DNA of 64,000 bases from contig CAXBNI010000002.1 of assembly GCA_963977105.1 (NCBI GenBank), positions 285,030 to 349,029 of the forward strand, read 5' to 3'. Of this stretch, positions 9,797 to 17,789 are shown piece after piece. How positions within the stretch are numbered: the first letter of the stretch is position 1; each line of letters starts with the position of its first letter. The stretch comes from UBA2705 sp963977105. Its GTDB lineage: Bacteria; Pseudomonadota; Alphaproteobacteria; Micavibrionales; Micavibrionaceae. The notes beneath the pieces are model-generated. The model was not told where the DNA came from. It saw only the letters and a list, made by a program, of their open reading frames with translations, and searched no databases. The position numbers were made by a program, and so were the translations under genes.

Positions 9797-12700
9797 ATGG
9801 CTGATAAGAAGTTAAATAACATAACCGTTCCGGCGGCATTAAAATATGCTCTATTGCCGGGTATTATCCCGCGCATTCTTGAGTTTTGGCGTGCGGGATT
9901 TTCGACGGTTGCTGCTTTAATGGCAAGAATCTTCTTTAACGTGGGTTTGTTGCCTGTTGGACACACTTATTTAAACGCCCAAAACTTTGGCCGTTTCGGT
10001 GTGTTTAACGTGCTCTTTGCCGCGAAAGAGAACATTGTTTTCTCTCGTAAGCACATCGATCAGATCGTTATTTTTGGCCTAATATCCTTTTCCATTTTCC
10101 TTATCTTTGCGCAGCTATTCTCTTTTGTTTTTGCTCTATTAATTCCGGGAGCATATGCGCAACTTTTCACGACACCGAACCCAACCAATGACATCGCCTT
10201 CGTCCTAATGGACCGTGTCTTCGGTGTCCCTTTAAATGCCGGCGCTGGCGTTACAGGCTTTTTTGGCTCCTGTGTAGGTGACGCCACGGAGGACTGCATA
10301 TCGCTGCGCTTTGATGGTTCAAACTCAGGTACAGATGTCGTTGAAGTGCCGGCTGTATTCCCTTGGGCTTTTCACCTCGCCTTGCATCAACTTTTTGCCT
10401 TTTTTAGCTATACGATTGCTGCGGTCGCCTTATTTATTCTGCTGTACTTTATTGTCGCCATTATATTAGAAAGCATTCAAAGTGGCACGCCCTTCGGCAA
10501 GCGTTTTTCAAAAGGTTGGGCGCCATTAAGACTCATCATGGCCTTCGCCTTAATTGTGCCCATTTCGAACGGGCTAAACCTTGCACAATACGGAGTGCTG
10601 TATTCCGCCAAGTGGGGGTCAAGCCTTGCGACAAATGTCTGGCAGCAGTTTAATATTCAGGCAAGCTCCAGCGGACTAATGGATGCTAATTCCATGATCG
10701 GCACGCCGATGGCAAATGATGCGATGGAAATTATCGCCCTACTCCATGCTGCCAGTGCCTGTAAATATATCGAAGAGCGTGTATTCCCTTACAGGCACTA
10801 CCCACCAATCGCAGGTGCGAGCCTAGACAAAGAAATTAAAGTTTATCTGATAAACCCAAGAACAAACGCCGCCATGGATGTCAGTGTTGACACTGGAAAT
10901 CCGCCCGATTATGACGGCGCACGTGCATTTTCTGACGGCGGTGACATCATAATGCGTTTTGGCTCGTTAGACCCGACACGCCGCGCAGGCGCGCCTGCAG
11001 GTATTAAACCTGCTTACGGTAACCACGCCGGTTATGTTTACCCTTATTGCGGAGAAATAACCTTTGCCGCAACCAACGCCACTTCCCCGGGCCGCAAGCT
11101 CGCACAGCAAAAATATTATGAGCTTATTTGGGGCGTACTCAGCATGAGTATGGAACCATTTGCGACATATATGTACGCAGGCTACACCCCACCGACATGT
11201 AACAAAACACTTGCCAAATATGGCGCGCCGCCGGATGTCGCCTTCTTTGGTTTCGATTTAATGGCGAACTCGATGTACGAGACATATTCGCATTTAAAAA
11301 GCGCTGCGACCGCGGCAGGCCCATTTGGCCCCCCGACGCCCCACTGGAGAAGTATTGCGCAAACAAAAAAAGACGGTGCTGTAATTTTACGTACACATTT
11401 GAACTGTATTATTGAAGCCTCCGTTGAGGCGGAGCGCACAAATATTAGCGGCCTCGGCCATAGCGCAGTCCCGCAGCCACTGCTTGACCGCGGCTGGGCA
11501 GGCGCAGGTATTTGGTATAACCGGATCGCGGATTTAAACGGCGGATTAATCGAGGCCGTAAATAACCTACCTACAGCGAAGTCATGGCCTGTGACCATGC
11601 AACGCGTGGCTAAAATACGTACACGTAATGAGCCCAGCGTTATTACCGCAGATTTGTTTGACCCTAATTTCAAAGCGTTTACAGCTGGCGCCATTCTGCC
11701 GCGCCACGGCGAACTTGCCGCCGCCCGCCTGTACCACGACATCTATAAAGAATGGCTTGAAGACGGCGCAGGTACCGGCGGACGTAACAGTAGCGGTAAT
11801 TCATTTGAAGGCACACTTGCATGGATTTTTGGTATTGATGGCCTTTATTCGATGACCGAGAACACGGGCGAAAACGTTCACCCTCTTGCCAAGTTATCAG
11901 GCCTTGGCAAATCGCTTATAGAAGGTTCAATCCGCAACCTTTCACTGGGCGCAGGCGCAATGGTTTATGATTTAGTGCAAGGCGCTGATAACCCAATGTC
12001 TGGTGTCGGGGACTTCGCAGGGTCAATTGGCTCTGCGTTAATGACCGCTGCCGGCATCACGCTTACAGCTGGCTTCATTCTGTTCTACATTGTTCCAATG
12101 CTGCCCTTTATGTACTTCTTCTTCGCGGTCGGCACATGGGTTAAAACTGTGTTTGAAGCCATGGTCGGCGTGCCGCTATGGGCGCTTTCACACCTCCATA
12201 TTGAAGGCGGCGGGCTACCTGGGCAAAAAGCCGCCAACGGCTATTATCTGCTTTTTGAGATTTTCCTTCGCCCAATTATGATTATTATGGGCTTCATCGC
12301 CTCCGTTACCATTTTCTCTGCCATGGCAAATGTCCTCGTTGATATCTGGGAGGTTGTTATTGCAAACGTCGGTGGCTCGACAATTACGGAACAGCAGGAC
12401 CCCACTTTTGCGGATAGCATTCGTGGCCCGATTGATAAAGTGTTTTATCTGGTGATGTTCACAATGCTGCTTTATATGATCGGCGTTTCTTCATTCAAAC
12501 TTGTTGATCAGATCCCGCAGAGTATCTTGCGTTGGATTGGTGGCTCTACGCCGACATTTGTCGACCAAAAAGAAGACATCACATCATCAATGGTTTCACG
12601 TACCGCTATGGCTGCCAACCAGATCTTTAATCAGTTTACCAGCGGGTTGACGCAGAAATACAAGCAAACAAATAATGCGCAGGACCAAGCAGCGCTTGCC

Positions 12701-12925
12701 AAATATGGCCATCAAAAGGATGCAGACGTTCCTGACCACATTGCACGTATACGTAACAAGCACCCTGAGATGGCACGCAGCATTGAACAGCGATCTGCAG
12801 AGAAGGAGCTTTCTCAATGGGCTGAACCTCTCGCAAAAGGCGAGTCTGTGCCACAAAACATTAAGGACCTTGCTGAGCGCTTCCCAAGTGTTGCTAAAGC
12901 CGTAAAAAAATCTTTTAAGGAGTAA
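9797..12925 (+). CDS. DotA/TraY-family type IVB secretion protein, copy 4, with C-terminal extension
   Basis: Fourth and longest paralogue, 1042 aa. LPGIIPRI occurs near 20-27, A-Y-A-Q at 119-122, DIAFVLMDRVFGVP, GTPFGKRF near 230, GWAGAGIWYNRI near 566, and FEAMVGVPLWALSHL near 785-797. Unlike the other copies it continues about 90 residues past the last membrane region (952-1042) with a charged, soluble, helical tail rich in Lys, Glu, Gln and Ala. This tail is absent from the other three and could be a cytoplasmic docking domain. It ends convergently with uppP (64 nt gap). The intergenic stretch holds only a short CCTTC/GAAGG hairpin that I do not call a terminator. Confidence 0.88.
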   Translation: MADKKLNNITVPAALKYALLPGIIPRILEFWRAGFSTVAALMARIFFNVGLLPVGHTYLNAQNFGRFGVFNVLFAAKENIVFSRKHIDQIVIFGLISFSIFLIFAQLFSFVFALLIPGAYAQLFTTPNPTNDIAFVLMDRVFGVPLNAGAGVTGFFGSCVGDATEDCISLRFDGSNSGTDVVEVPAVFPWAFHLALHQLFAFFSYTIAAVALFILLYFIVAIILESIQSGTPFGKRFSKGWAPLRLIMAFALIVPISNGLNLAQYGVLYSAKWGSSLATNVWQQFNIQASSSGLMDANSMIGTPMANDAMEIIALLHAASACKYIEERVFPYRHYPPIAGASLDKEIKVYLINPRTNAAMDVSVDTGNPPDYDGARAFSDGGDIIMRFGSLDPTRRAGAPAGIKPAYGNHAGYVYPYCGEITFAATNATSPGRKLAQQKYYELIWGVLSMSMEPFATYMYAGYTPPTCNKTLAKYGAPPDVAFFGFDLMANSMYETYSHLKSAATAAGPFGPPTPHWRSIAQTKKDGAVILRTHLNCIIEASVEAERTNISGLGHSAVPQPLLDRGWAGAGIWYNRIADLNGGLIEAVNNLPTAKSWPVTMQRVAKIRTRNEPSVITADLFDPNFKAFTAGAILPRHGELAAARLYHDIYKEWLEDGAGTGGRNSSGNSFEGTLAWIFGIDGLYSMTENTGENVHPLAKLSGLGKSLIEGSIRNLSLGAGAMVYDLVQGADNPMSGVGDFAGSIGSALMTAAGITLTAGFILFYIVPMLPFMYFFFAVGTWVKTVFEAMVGVPLWALSHLHIEGGGLPGQKAANGYYLLFEIFLRPIMIIMGFIASVTIFSAMANVLVDIWEVVIANVGGSTITEQQDPTFADSIRGPIDKVFYLVMFTMLLYMIGVSSFKLVDQIPQSILRWIGGSTPTFVDQKEDITSSMVSRTAMAANQIFNQFTSGLTQKYKQTNNAQDQAALAKYGHQKDADVPDHIARIRNKHPEMARSIEQRSAEKELSQWAEPLAKGESVPQNIKDLAERFPSVAKAVKKSFKE

Positions 12926-12988
12926 TCGGCAACAATACCCCCCCTTCCAAATCATAGAAGGACTTTTATTGTCTATTTGCCGCTTGGC

Positions 12989-13846
12989 CTATAGATAAAC
13001 AATCAGTAATAAGACTAAACCAAGTAGCGCGCGGTAAAGAACAAATGGCGTAAAATCATGTGTCTTTAGCCACTTGATCATCACAGTAATTGCACAGTAC
13101 CCCGCAACGAATGACACCGCAGCCGCTATCACAGCATCAGCGCCAAGCTGCACATTCTCGCTTTTGAAAACATCAAGTCCAGCAAGAAGCCCTGCACCGC
13201 TTATCGCGACAACAGATAAAAAAAGTGAAAACTTCGCTGCTGCTTCACGCGTATACCCCATACCGCGCGCTGCCGTCATTGTAATGCCTGAGCGGCTTGT
13301 CCCCGGAACAAGCGCAAGCACCTGTGCAAACCCGACGACTAAAGCCATTTTCAACGTCATCTCACTAACGTCAAGTTTTGACGGGCAAAAACGATCCGCA
13401 AGCCATAGCGCATATGCAAAAATAAGCGTCGTCCATGCCACGATCTCGGCTGAGCGTAGCCAGTCTGGTTGCCATTGATGCAATAAATAACCTGCGATGA
13501 TAACAGGCACAGATGCAATAATAATATAAAACGCGGCATTGCGGCCTTGCTTAACATTATCGCGGCCGCGTATATCCGCACTCCCAAAGCAGGAGAGAAT
13601 AACGCCACGCGCTATCCCGTAGAAATCACGCCAGAAATAAAGTAAGACTGAGAATAAGGTGCCGACATGCACGGCAATATCGATAATAGCGTCTTGTGCC
13701 CAGCGCGCGCTGTCAGTTTGCGCCGAAGGCTGCATTTGCCCATTAACCCATTCATGCGCCAATATTAAATGGCCAGATGAGCTGATTGGCAGAAATTCGG
13801 TAATGCCCTGTATTAATGCGTAAAGAAGGATGTAATACCAAATCAT
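12989..13846 (-). CDS. uppP: Undecaprenyl-diphosphate phosphatase (UppP/BacA)
   Basis: Membrane enzyme that dephosphorylates undecaprenyl diphosphate so the lipid carrier can be reused in peptidoglycan and polysaccharide synthesis. At 285 aa it has normal family length. Both family signatures are visible: GITEFLPISSSGH at residues 14-26, with the catalytic Glu17 region and His26, and PGTSRSG around 180. Most of the rest is hydrophobic helices. AGGGGCG lies 6 nt before the ATG. It is the last gene of a leftward run, separated from the upstream ankyrin-like gene by 78 nt, so it may have its own promoter. Confidence 0.97.
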   Translation of the reverse strand: MIWYYILLYALIQGITEFLPISSSGHLILAHEWVNGQMQPSAQTDSARWAQDAIIDIAVHVGTLFSVLLYFWRDFYGIARGVILSCFGSADIRGRDNVKQGRNAAFYIIIASVPVIIAGYLLHQWQPDWLRSAEIVAWTTLIFAYALWLADRFCPSKLDVSEMTLKMALVVGFAQVLALVPGTSRSGITMTAARGMGYTREAAAKFSLFLSVVAISGAGLLAGLDVFKSENVQLGADAVIAAAVSFVAGYCAITVMIKWLKTHDFTPFVLYRALLGLVLLLIVYL

Positions 13847-13924
13847 GTGAACGCGCCCCTTAAAATAAATTTATGTAAGGTAACGTAATTGAATTATTTA
13901 CCGCCGTCTATATAGGCCGCTAAT

Positions 13925-16000
13925 TTAGCGTTTATAAACCACATATTGCGCATCTTTAGAATCGCGATAGCCTTCGTAATCTATCGGCTCAGCTATTGAG
14001 CCCTGACATGCTATGGGATAAGGCAAGTCTTGGGGGGTGTCACCTTCGGTGCCAACCAAAAAAGCACTTATGCCTGCGTGTTTTTGAAACGCAGCGCCCA
14101 AATTATCAAGCAAGGTGGACCATTTCTCTGTGCTCATATGCTCGCCCAAATACTCTAGGCTATCAAAGACAATTTCATCTTTTTGCCCGCGCCATGCCCA
14201 GCTTTGCGCCACAATTTCATCTGTTTTTTTATCGGCGAGGACATAAAAACCACCCGCCGTCGAGAGGAAACCATGTGCTGTGCAAGCCGCGCCAGCGTCA
14301 CCTAGATGTTGACAGCAATCAGTAAGCTCGCCGAGCGCAAGGCCACGCAAATCGCCATCTTTTAATTTCCTGAAATTAAAGCGCGGCTTGTCAAATAAAG
14401 CGCCGTCTATGTTGATTTCAGGCAGGCCGCCGCCGGCTTTAGCAGCATTTATGCTGCCATATGCTTCTTCATATTTACCGATCAGCATAGTGCCCGTGTC
14501 AAATAGCTCACTGGCCCAACCGACATCAAGGCATAATTTTGCAAATTCAGGGTATTGCGTACCGCCTTCATATACATATTCAGCGGCAGCAGCACGCGTT
14601 GCGTTCACCGACCAACTGCGTCCACATTTACTGCGCCTCGGCGTATCGAGCACGTCGGCGAACTGCACCAGCTCGGCCATTTTAGGGCCATGCTGCATCA
14701 CCGCGTCGCCCCATGCTTTCATATTCAAGGTGCCTGAGCGTGGAATGGATATCATGTATGTCGCCGTGTAAAGAGGATGGGTACCATCCTCCGCCCACTT
14801 ATCCAAATAGCGCATAAGCTGCGCATCATTGCCGCCGAACAAAGCCGAAGCCCCATATGCGCAATTGAGAGCATCATCAACCCCTTCTTTTTTGAGTATT
14901 TCAACCAAATCTACAACCATATCATGATGATAATAAAGTGGGTTATAACGATGTGCGTAACGCGGAAGGCCTCCCATTTTAGCTTCGCTATGAATGGTCT
15001 TCCACTCACCTAACGATGCAAGCTGCGCTCTGATGTCTGTAAACGCTTGGCCGCTGCGCGTAAAAACGGCTGTGCCCTGAACCATATGAGTTAAGACTTC
15101 CAAGTCACAGATTTCAAAAATATAGGCCAAATTGTCGTCGGACAGGTCATCAAATGATTCACCGTGCTGCCGTAAATATTCCATCGTATCGATGGCGCTG
15201 TGTCCTGCTGCTAAAGTTAGCGCAGCGTGATCATGAGCGCTAATGTCCACGCCAAGCTCCTGGTGCAAAAATTGTAAGCTATCAACCCCATTACCCTGCG
15301 CAGCGTTAAGCGCGGCCTGGCCGTGATCAAAATCGGTGGCAATCGCAGTTTCATGCATCAACTGCATGACCGCAACGTAATTATTATAGGCTGCTAAATC
15401 ATAAAGCTCCACCATAAAGTCAAAATTGCTACTATGCTGATGGATGAAATCTTTCACAATATCCTCACAGCCAATTTCCGCTAGATTAAGGATGTCCGCG
15501 ACGACAATTTCACCAAGATCGAGCCCCAAATCATATAAAAATATGATGACATCAGCGCGCCGTGTATCGATTAGACCTTGTAAAAGCGCGGGGCCGCATT
15601 CCGAGAAATCTAAACCTGCGTTAACATGTGCCTTAATTTCATCAAGGTCTCCCCCCATACATAGCTGATAAAACACGCCTTCAGGGCTGCTAAGAAAATC
15701 GTCAAGCTCTTCCTCGTTTTGGCTCCGTAAACCTTCTTTGATGTCATCATAACTTAGCGCCGTTAAATGCTGCGTTGGTGCGCTCGATAATGCCTTAACT
15801 TCATCGGCTATGCGCGTTATGCCCTCGGCGACATATGCCTCTAACGCGGCTTCACTGAAATCATAATCATGCTGTTTTAATTTGACGGCCAAAATCGGCA
15901 GCGCTTTACGTAGCGCCTGATGGCTGTCCTGATCTGACGAGTCAAGGCGGGCCAATACATTCAGCGCATTTTGAATTTCTGCAGGCTTGTTATCTGGCAT
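13925..16000 (-). CDS. Ankyrin-like repeat protein with unknown C-terminal domain
   Basis: 691 aa, cytoplasmic-looking, with no signal peptide or membrane helix. Residues about 100-300 form degenerate ankyrin-type helix pairs: repeated patterns of short helices, Ala/Leu-rich turns, and runs such as AALNAAQGNGVDSLQFLHQ and AALTLAAGHSAIDTMEYL. Residues about 560-690 form a separate compact domain containing DCCQHLGDAGAACTAHG, then GGFYVLADKK and IVAQSWAW. I have seen patterns of that general kind in mobile and effector-like proteins but cannot assign a function. A strong AGGGGAG lies 6 nt before the ATG. Ankyrin proteins are frequent type IV effectors, and a DotA-like cluster lies 1.1 kb away; effector status is only a guess. 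Confidence 0.7.
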   Translation of the reverse strand: MPDNKPAEIQNALNVLARLDSSDQDSHQALRKALPILAVKLKQHDYDFSEAALEAYVAEGITRIADEVKALSSAPTQHLTALSYDDIKEGLRSQNEEELDDFLSSPEGVFYQLCMGGDLDEIKAHVNAGLDFSECGPALLQGLIDTRRADVIIFLYDLGLDLGEIVVADILNLAEIGCEDIVKDFIHQHSSNFDFMVELYDLAAYNNYVAVMQLMHETAIATDFDHGQAALNAAQGNGVDSLQFLHQELGVDISAHDHAALTLAAGHSAIDTMEYLRQHGESFDDLSDDNLAYIFEICDLEVLTHMVQGTAVFTRSGQAFTDIRAQLASLGEWKTIHSEAKMGGLPRYAHRYNPLYYHHDMVVDLVEILKKEGVDDALNCAYGASALFGGNDAQLMRYLDKWAEDGTHPLYTATYMISIPRSGTLNMKAWGDAVMQHGPKMAELVQFADVLDTPRRSKCGRSWSVNATRAAAAEYVYEGGTQYPEFAKLCLDVGWASELFDTGTMLIGKYEEAYGSINAAKAGGGLPEINIDGALFDKPRFNFRKLKDGDLRGLALGELTDCCQHLGDAGAACTAHGFLSTAGGFYVLADKKTDEIVAQSWAWRGQKDEIVFDSLEYLGEHMSTEKWSTLLDNLGAAFQKHAGISAFLVGTEGDTPQDLPYPIACQGSIAEPIDYEGYRDSKDAQYVVYKR

Positions 16001-16080
16001 CTTGCTCCCCTTAGGGCGCCCTTACACGGGCGCGCCTCTTATGACAAGCTATACAAGCAAACCGGCGCCGTTATGTCAAC

Positions 16081-16113
16081 AAAAAAGCCCAACTAAATCG
16101 TCTAGCTGAGCTT
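16081..16113 (-). terminator. Rho-independent terminator after trxA
   Basis: On the minus strand, AAGCTCAGCTA (16113-16103) pairs with TAGTTGGGCTT (16095-16085), an 11-bp stem with two G-U pairs and a 7-nt loop, running directly into T residues. It lies about 38 nt downstream of the trxA stop codon and before the ankyrin-like gene. Confidence 0.7.
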
Positions 16114-16150
16114 TATCGTGTGATAATGACTTAAATTAAGTCGGGCGCAA

Positions 16151-16471
16151 TTAAGAGACTGTAGCAAGCCAGTCATTTAACTGGTCTTTGTTCATACCGC
16201 CGACGCGTGTATCAACCACTTGGCCTTCTTTAAACACCATTAATGTTGGAATGCCACGCACATTGTACTTTGTTGGCGCTTCAGGGCTGTCTTCAATATT
16301 AATTTTAACCACTTTAAACTTGTCCGACATTTCTGTTGCGACTTCATCTATCAGTGGTGACATCGCTTGGCATGGCTGGCACCATTCCGCCCAAAAATCA
16401 ACGACAACAAGGCCATCTGCTTTCAAAACTTCTTTATCGAAATTTGTATCTGTAACTTTTAAACTCGACAT
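16151..16471 (-). CDS. trxA: Thioredoxin with atypical CQPC active site
   Basis: A 106-aa single-domain thioredoxin, the usual length. It shows VVDFWAEWC, the cis-proline region GIPTLMVF and the C-terminal VGGMNKDQL. It would reduce disulfides in cytoplasmic proteins. The active site reads Trp30-Cys31-Gln32-Pro33-Cys34 rather than the nearly invariant WCGPC. The glycine-to-glutamine change is clear in the DNA (TGC CAG CCA TGC on the minus strand). Residues between the cysteines tune redox potential, so this protein may differ from classical TrxA. AAAGGA lies about 7 nt before ATG. It sits 64 nt downstream of a metal exporter gene and is followed by a terminator. Confidence 0.93.
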   Translation of the reverse strand: MSSLKVTDTNFDKEVLKADGLVVVDFWAEWCQPCQAMSPLIDEVATEMSDKFKVVKINIEDSPEAPTKYNVRGIPTLMVFKEGQVVDTRVGGMNKDQLNDWLATVS

Positions 16472-16535
16472 AATTAGATCCTTTCGTTTACGCCTTCTTT
16501 AATGAGTATGGTTTTTCTGACGAAATATTCAATAG

Positions 16536-17744
16536 CTAGCTTTCAAATAACCACATATATCCGTAGGCGACAATAAATGCAGGCAATGCAGAATACACGG
16601 TCGCCACCACCGCAGCCCTCGGCGCAAGGGCGATTGCAGGGAATAAAGCGTCGCCATCATTGCTAATCGCGTTACCAATTTGCGCCGATAGCGGTATCGC
16701 CCCGCTTAAATAAGTCGCTGTCACTAAAATTTGAGGGCCACAGCCGGGAATAAAACCAATAAGAATCGCAATCAACGGCAGGTAAAGATGTACGCCAGAA
16801 AATAAACTCGCTAAGTCAACCTGCGTAATATGCAGAGTCATTTCGAAAATAAAAAACGCAAATACAACCCAAGTTGTGACAAAGTTAGTATCCTGAATCA
16901 CGCGATGCACGGGGTGATCTTTTTCGCTGCTCATATGAATATTATGTGCCGCCCCGTATTGTTCTCCGACCCGATGCTGACGAAACACAGAGGAGTAGAC
17001 CCACATCAAGCTGCCTAAAAGGGCGCCCGCTGCACCTAAATATAACGCAACGGCGCTATGCATTTCAGCCGTGATCCAGCCAATAGCACCAATTTGTAGC
17101 GCGCTTAATATCCCCAAAACGAATCCTGGCCCAACAAGGACCAGCCATAGCCCGTCAAACATATTAAGGCGTAGCACGGATGTGTCATCATCTTCCAAAC
17201 ATTTTGCGCGTGATATTTCGTCGTCTTTTGGGCGCAAATAATCTTTGCCATGCAGCGCATCAACGCTATAACCGCTGATTATACCGACGCAAACGCCAAG
17301 CCCCATAATCAAAAAGCCCGTTTGCGGCGCTTGTGCCAATAATAAAAATGCCGCGTCCCCCATCGTCGACGTAAGCACAGCAACGACACTGCCAAATGAT
17401 AAGCGCCCGCGCACATATTGCGTCACCACAATAATCGCCCCACCACAACCGGGCAAAGCGCCAAGCAATGCGGCAATCGGCACTTGAAGGTGCTGATGTT
17501 TTTTCAAAAAACTTTTAGTATTTACTTTAAACGCAGATTCCAGCGTGTAAAAAATCACGAGCGTAAAGGCGACAAAAACACTCACCGCGATATAGGCATC
17601 ACTCAGAACTTTGAGCAGCACATGGAAGCTCTCCTGGCTCTGTAACGACAGCACCAAGACAGCGAAGATAAATATAAGTAATAAATAAGAAGACTTCGCC
17701 CTTTGCCACACGGCGCTATGCTTCACTGGATTCAACACATTCAT
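16536..17744 (-). CDS. Putative 10-TM metal exporter (ArsP_2 / putative manganese transporter family)
   Basis: 402-aa integral membrane protein with about ten hydrophobic helices arranged as two related halves. Each half has the PGCG signature: GALPGCGGAIIVVTQYVRG with the cysteine at residue 100, and GFIPGCGPQILVTATYLSG near 333. This duplicated motif is characteristic of the ArsP_2 family, annotated as heavy-metal or manganese exporters. A charged, histidine-containing loop lies between the halves. The substrate cannot be read from sequence. Followed by trxA, though a functional link is not established. No strong ribosome binding site at ATG 17744. Confidence 0.75.
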   Translation of the reverse strand: MNVLNPVKHSAVWQRAKSSYLLLIFIFAVLVLSLQSQESFHVLLKVLSDAYIAVSVFVAFTLVIFYTLESAFKVNTKSFLKKHQHLQVPIAALLGALPGCGGAIIVVTQYVRGRLSFGSVVAVLTSTMGDAAFLLLAQAPQTGFLIMGLGVCVGIISGYSVDALHGKDYLRPKDDEISRAKCLEDDDTSVLRLNMFDGLWLVLVGPGFVLGILSALQIGAIGWITAEMHSAVALYLGAAGALLGSLMWVYSSVFRQHRVGEQYGAAHNIHMSSEKDHPVHRVIQDTNFVTTWVVFAFFIFEMTLHITQVDLASLFSGVHLYLPLIAILIGFIPGCGPQILVTATYLSGAIPLSAQIGNAISNDGDALFPAIALAPRAAVVATVYSALPAFIVAYGYMWLFES

Positions 17745-17789
17745 AACAATAAAACTATACTAAATGACAAATAAAACAAGAACTCCACA

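Noticed and set aside
9514..9966. Antisense 150-codon frame spanning the junction of DotA-like copies 3 and 4
   Set aside because: Antisense to two well-supported genes; the composition is that expected of a mirror frame, and no motif is seen.
11182..11742. Antisense 186-codon open frame within DotA-like copy 4
   Set aside because: It has no recognisable domain and is a shadow of the strongly coding opposite strand, whose family motifs are clear.
12935..12970. Short CCTTC/GAAGG hairpin between DotA-like copy 4 and uppP as a terminator
   Set aside because: Only a 5-bp stem with a 9-nt loop and an interrupted T-tract.
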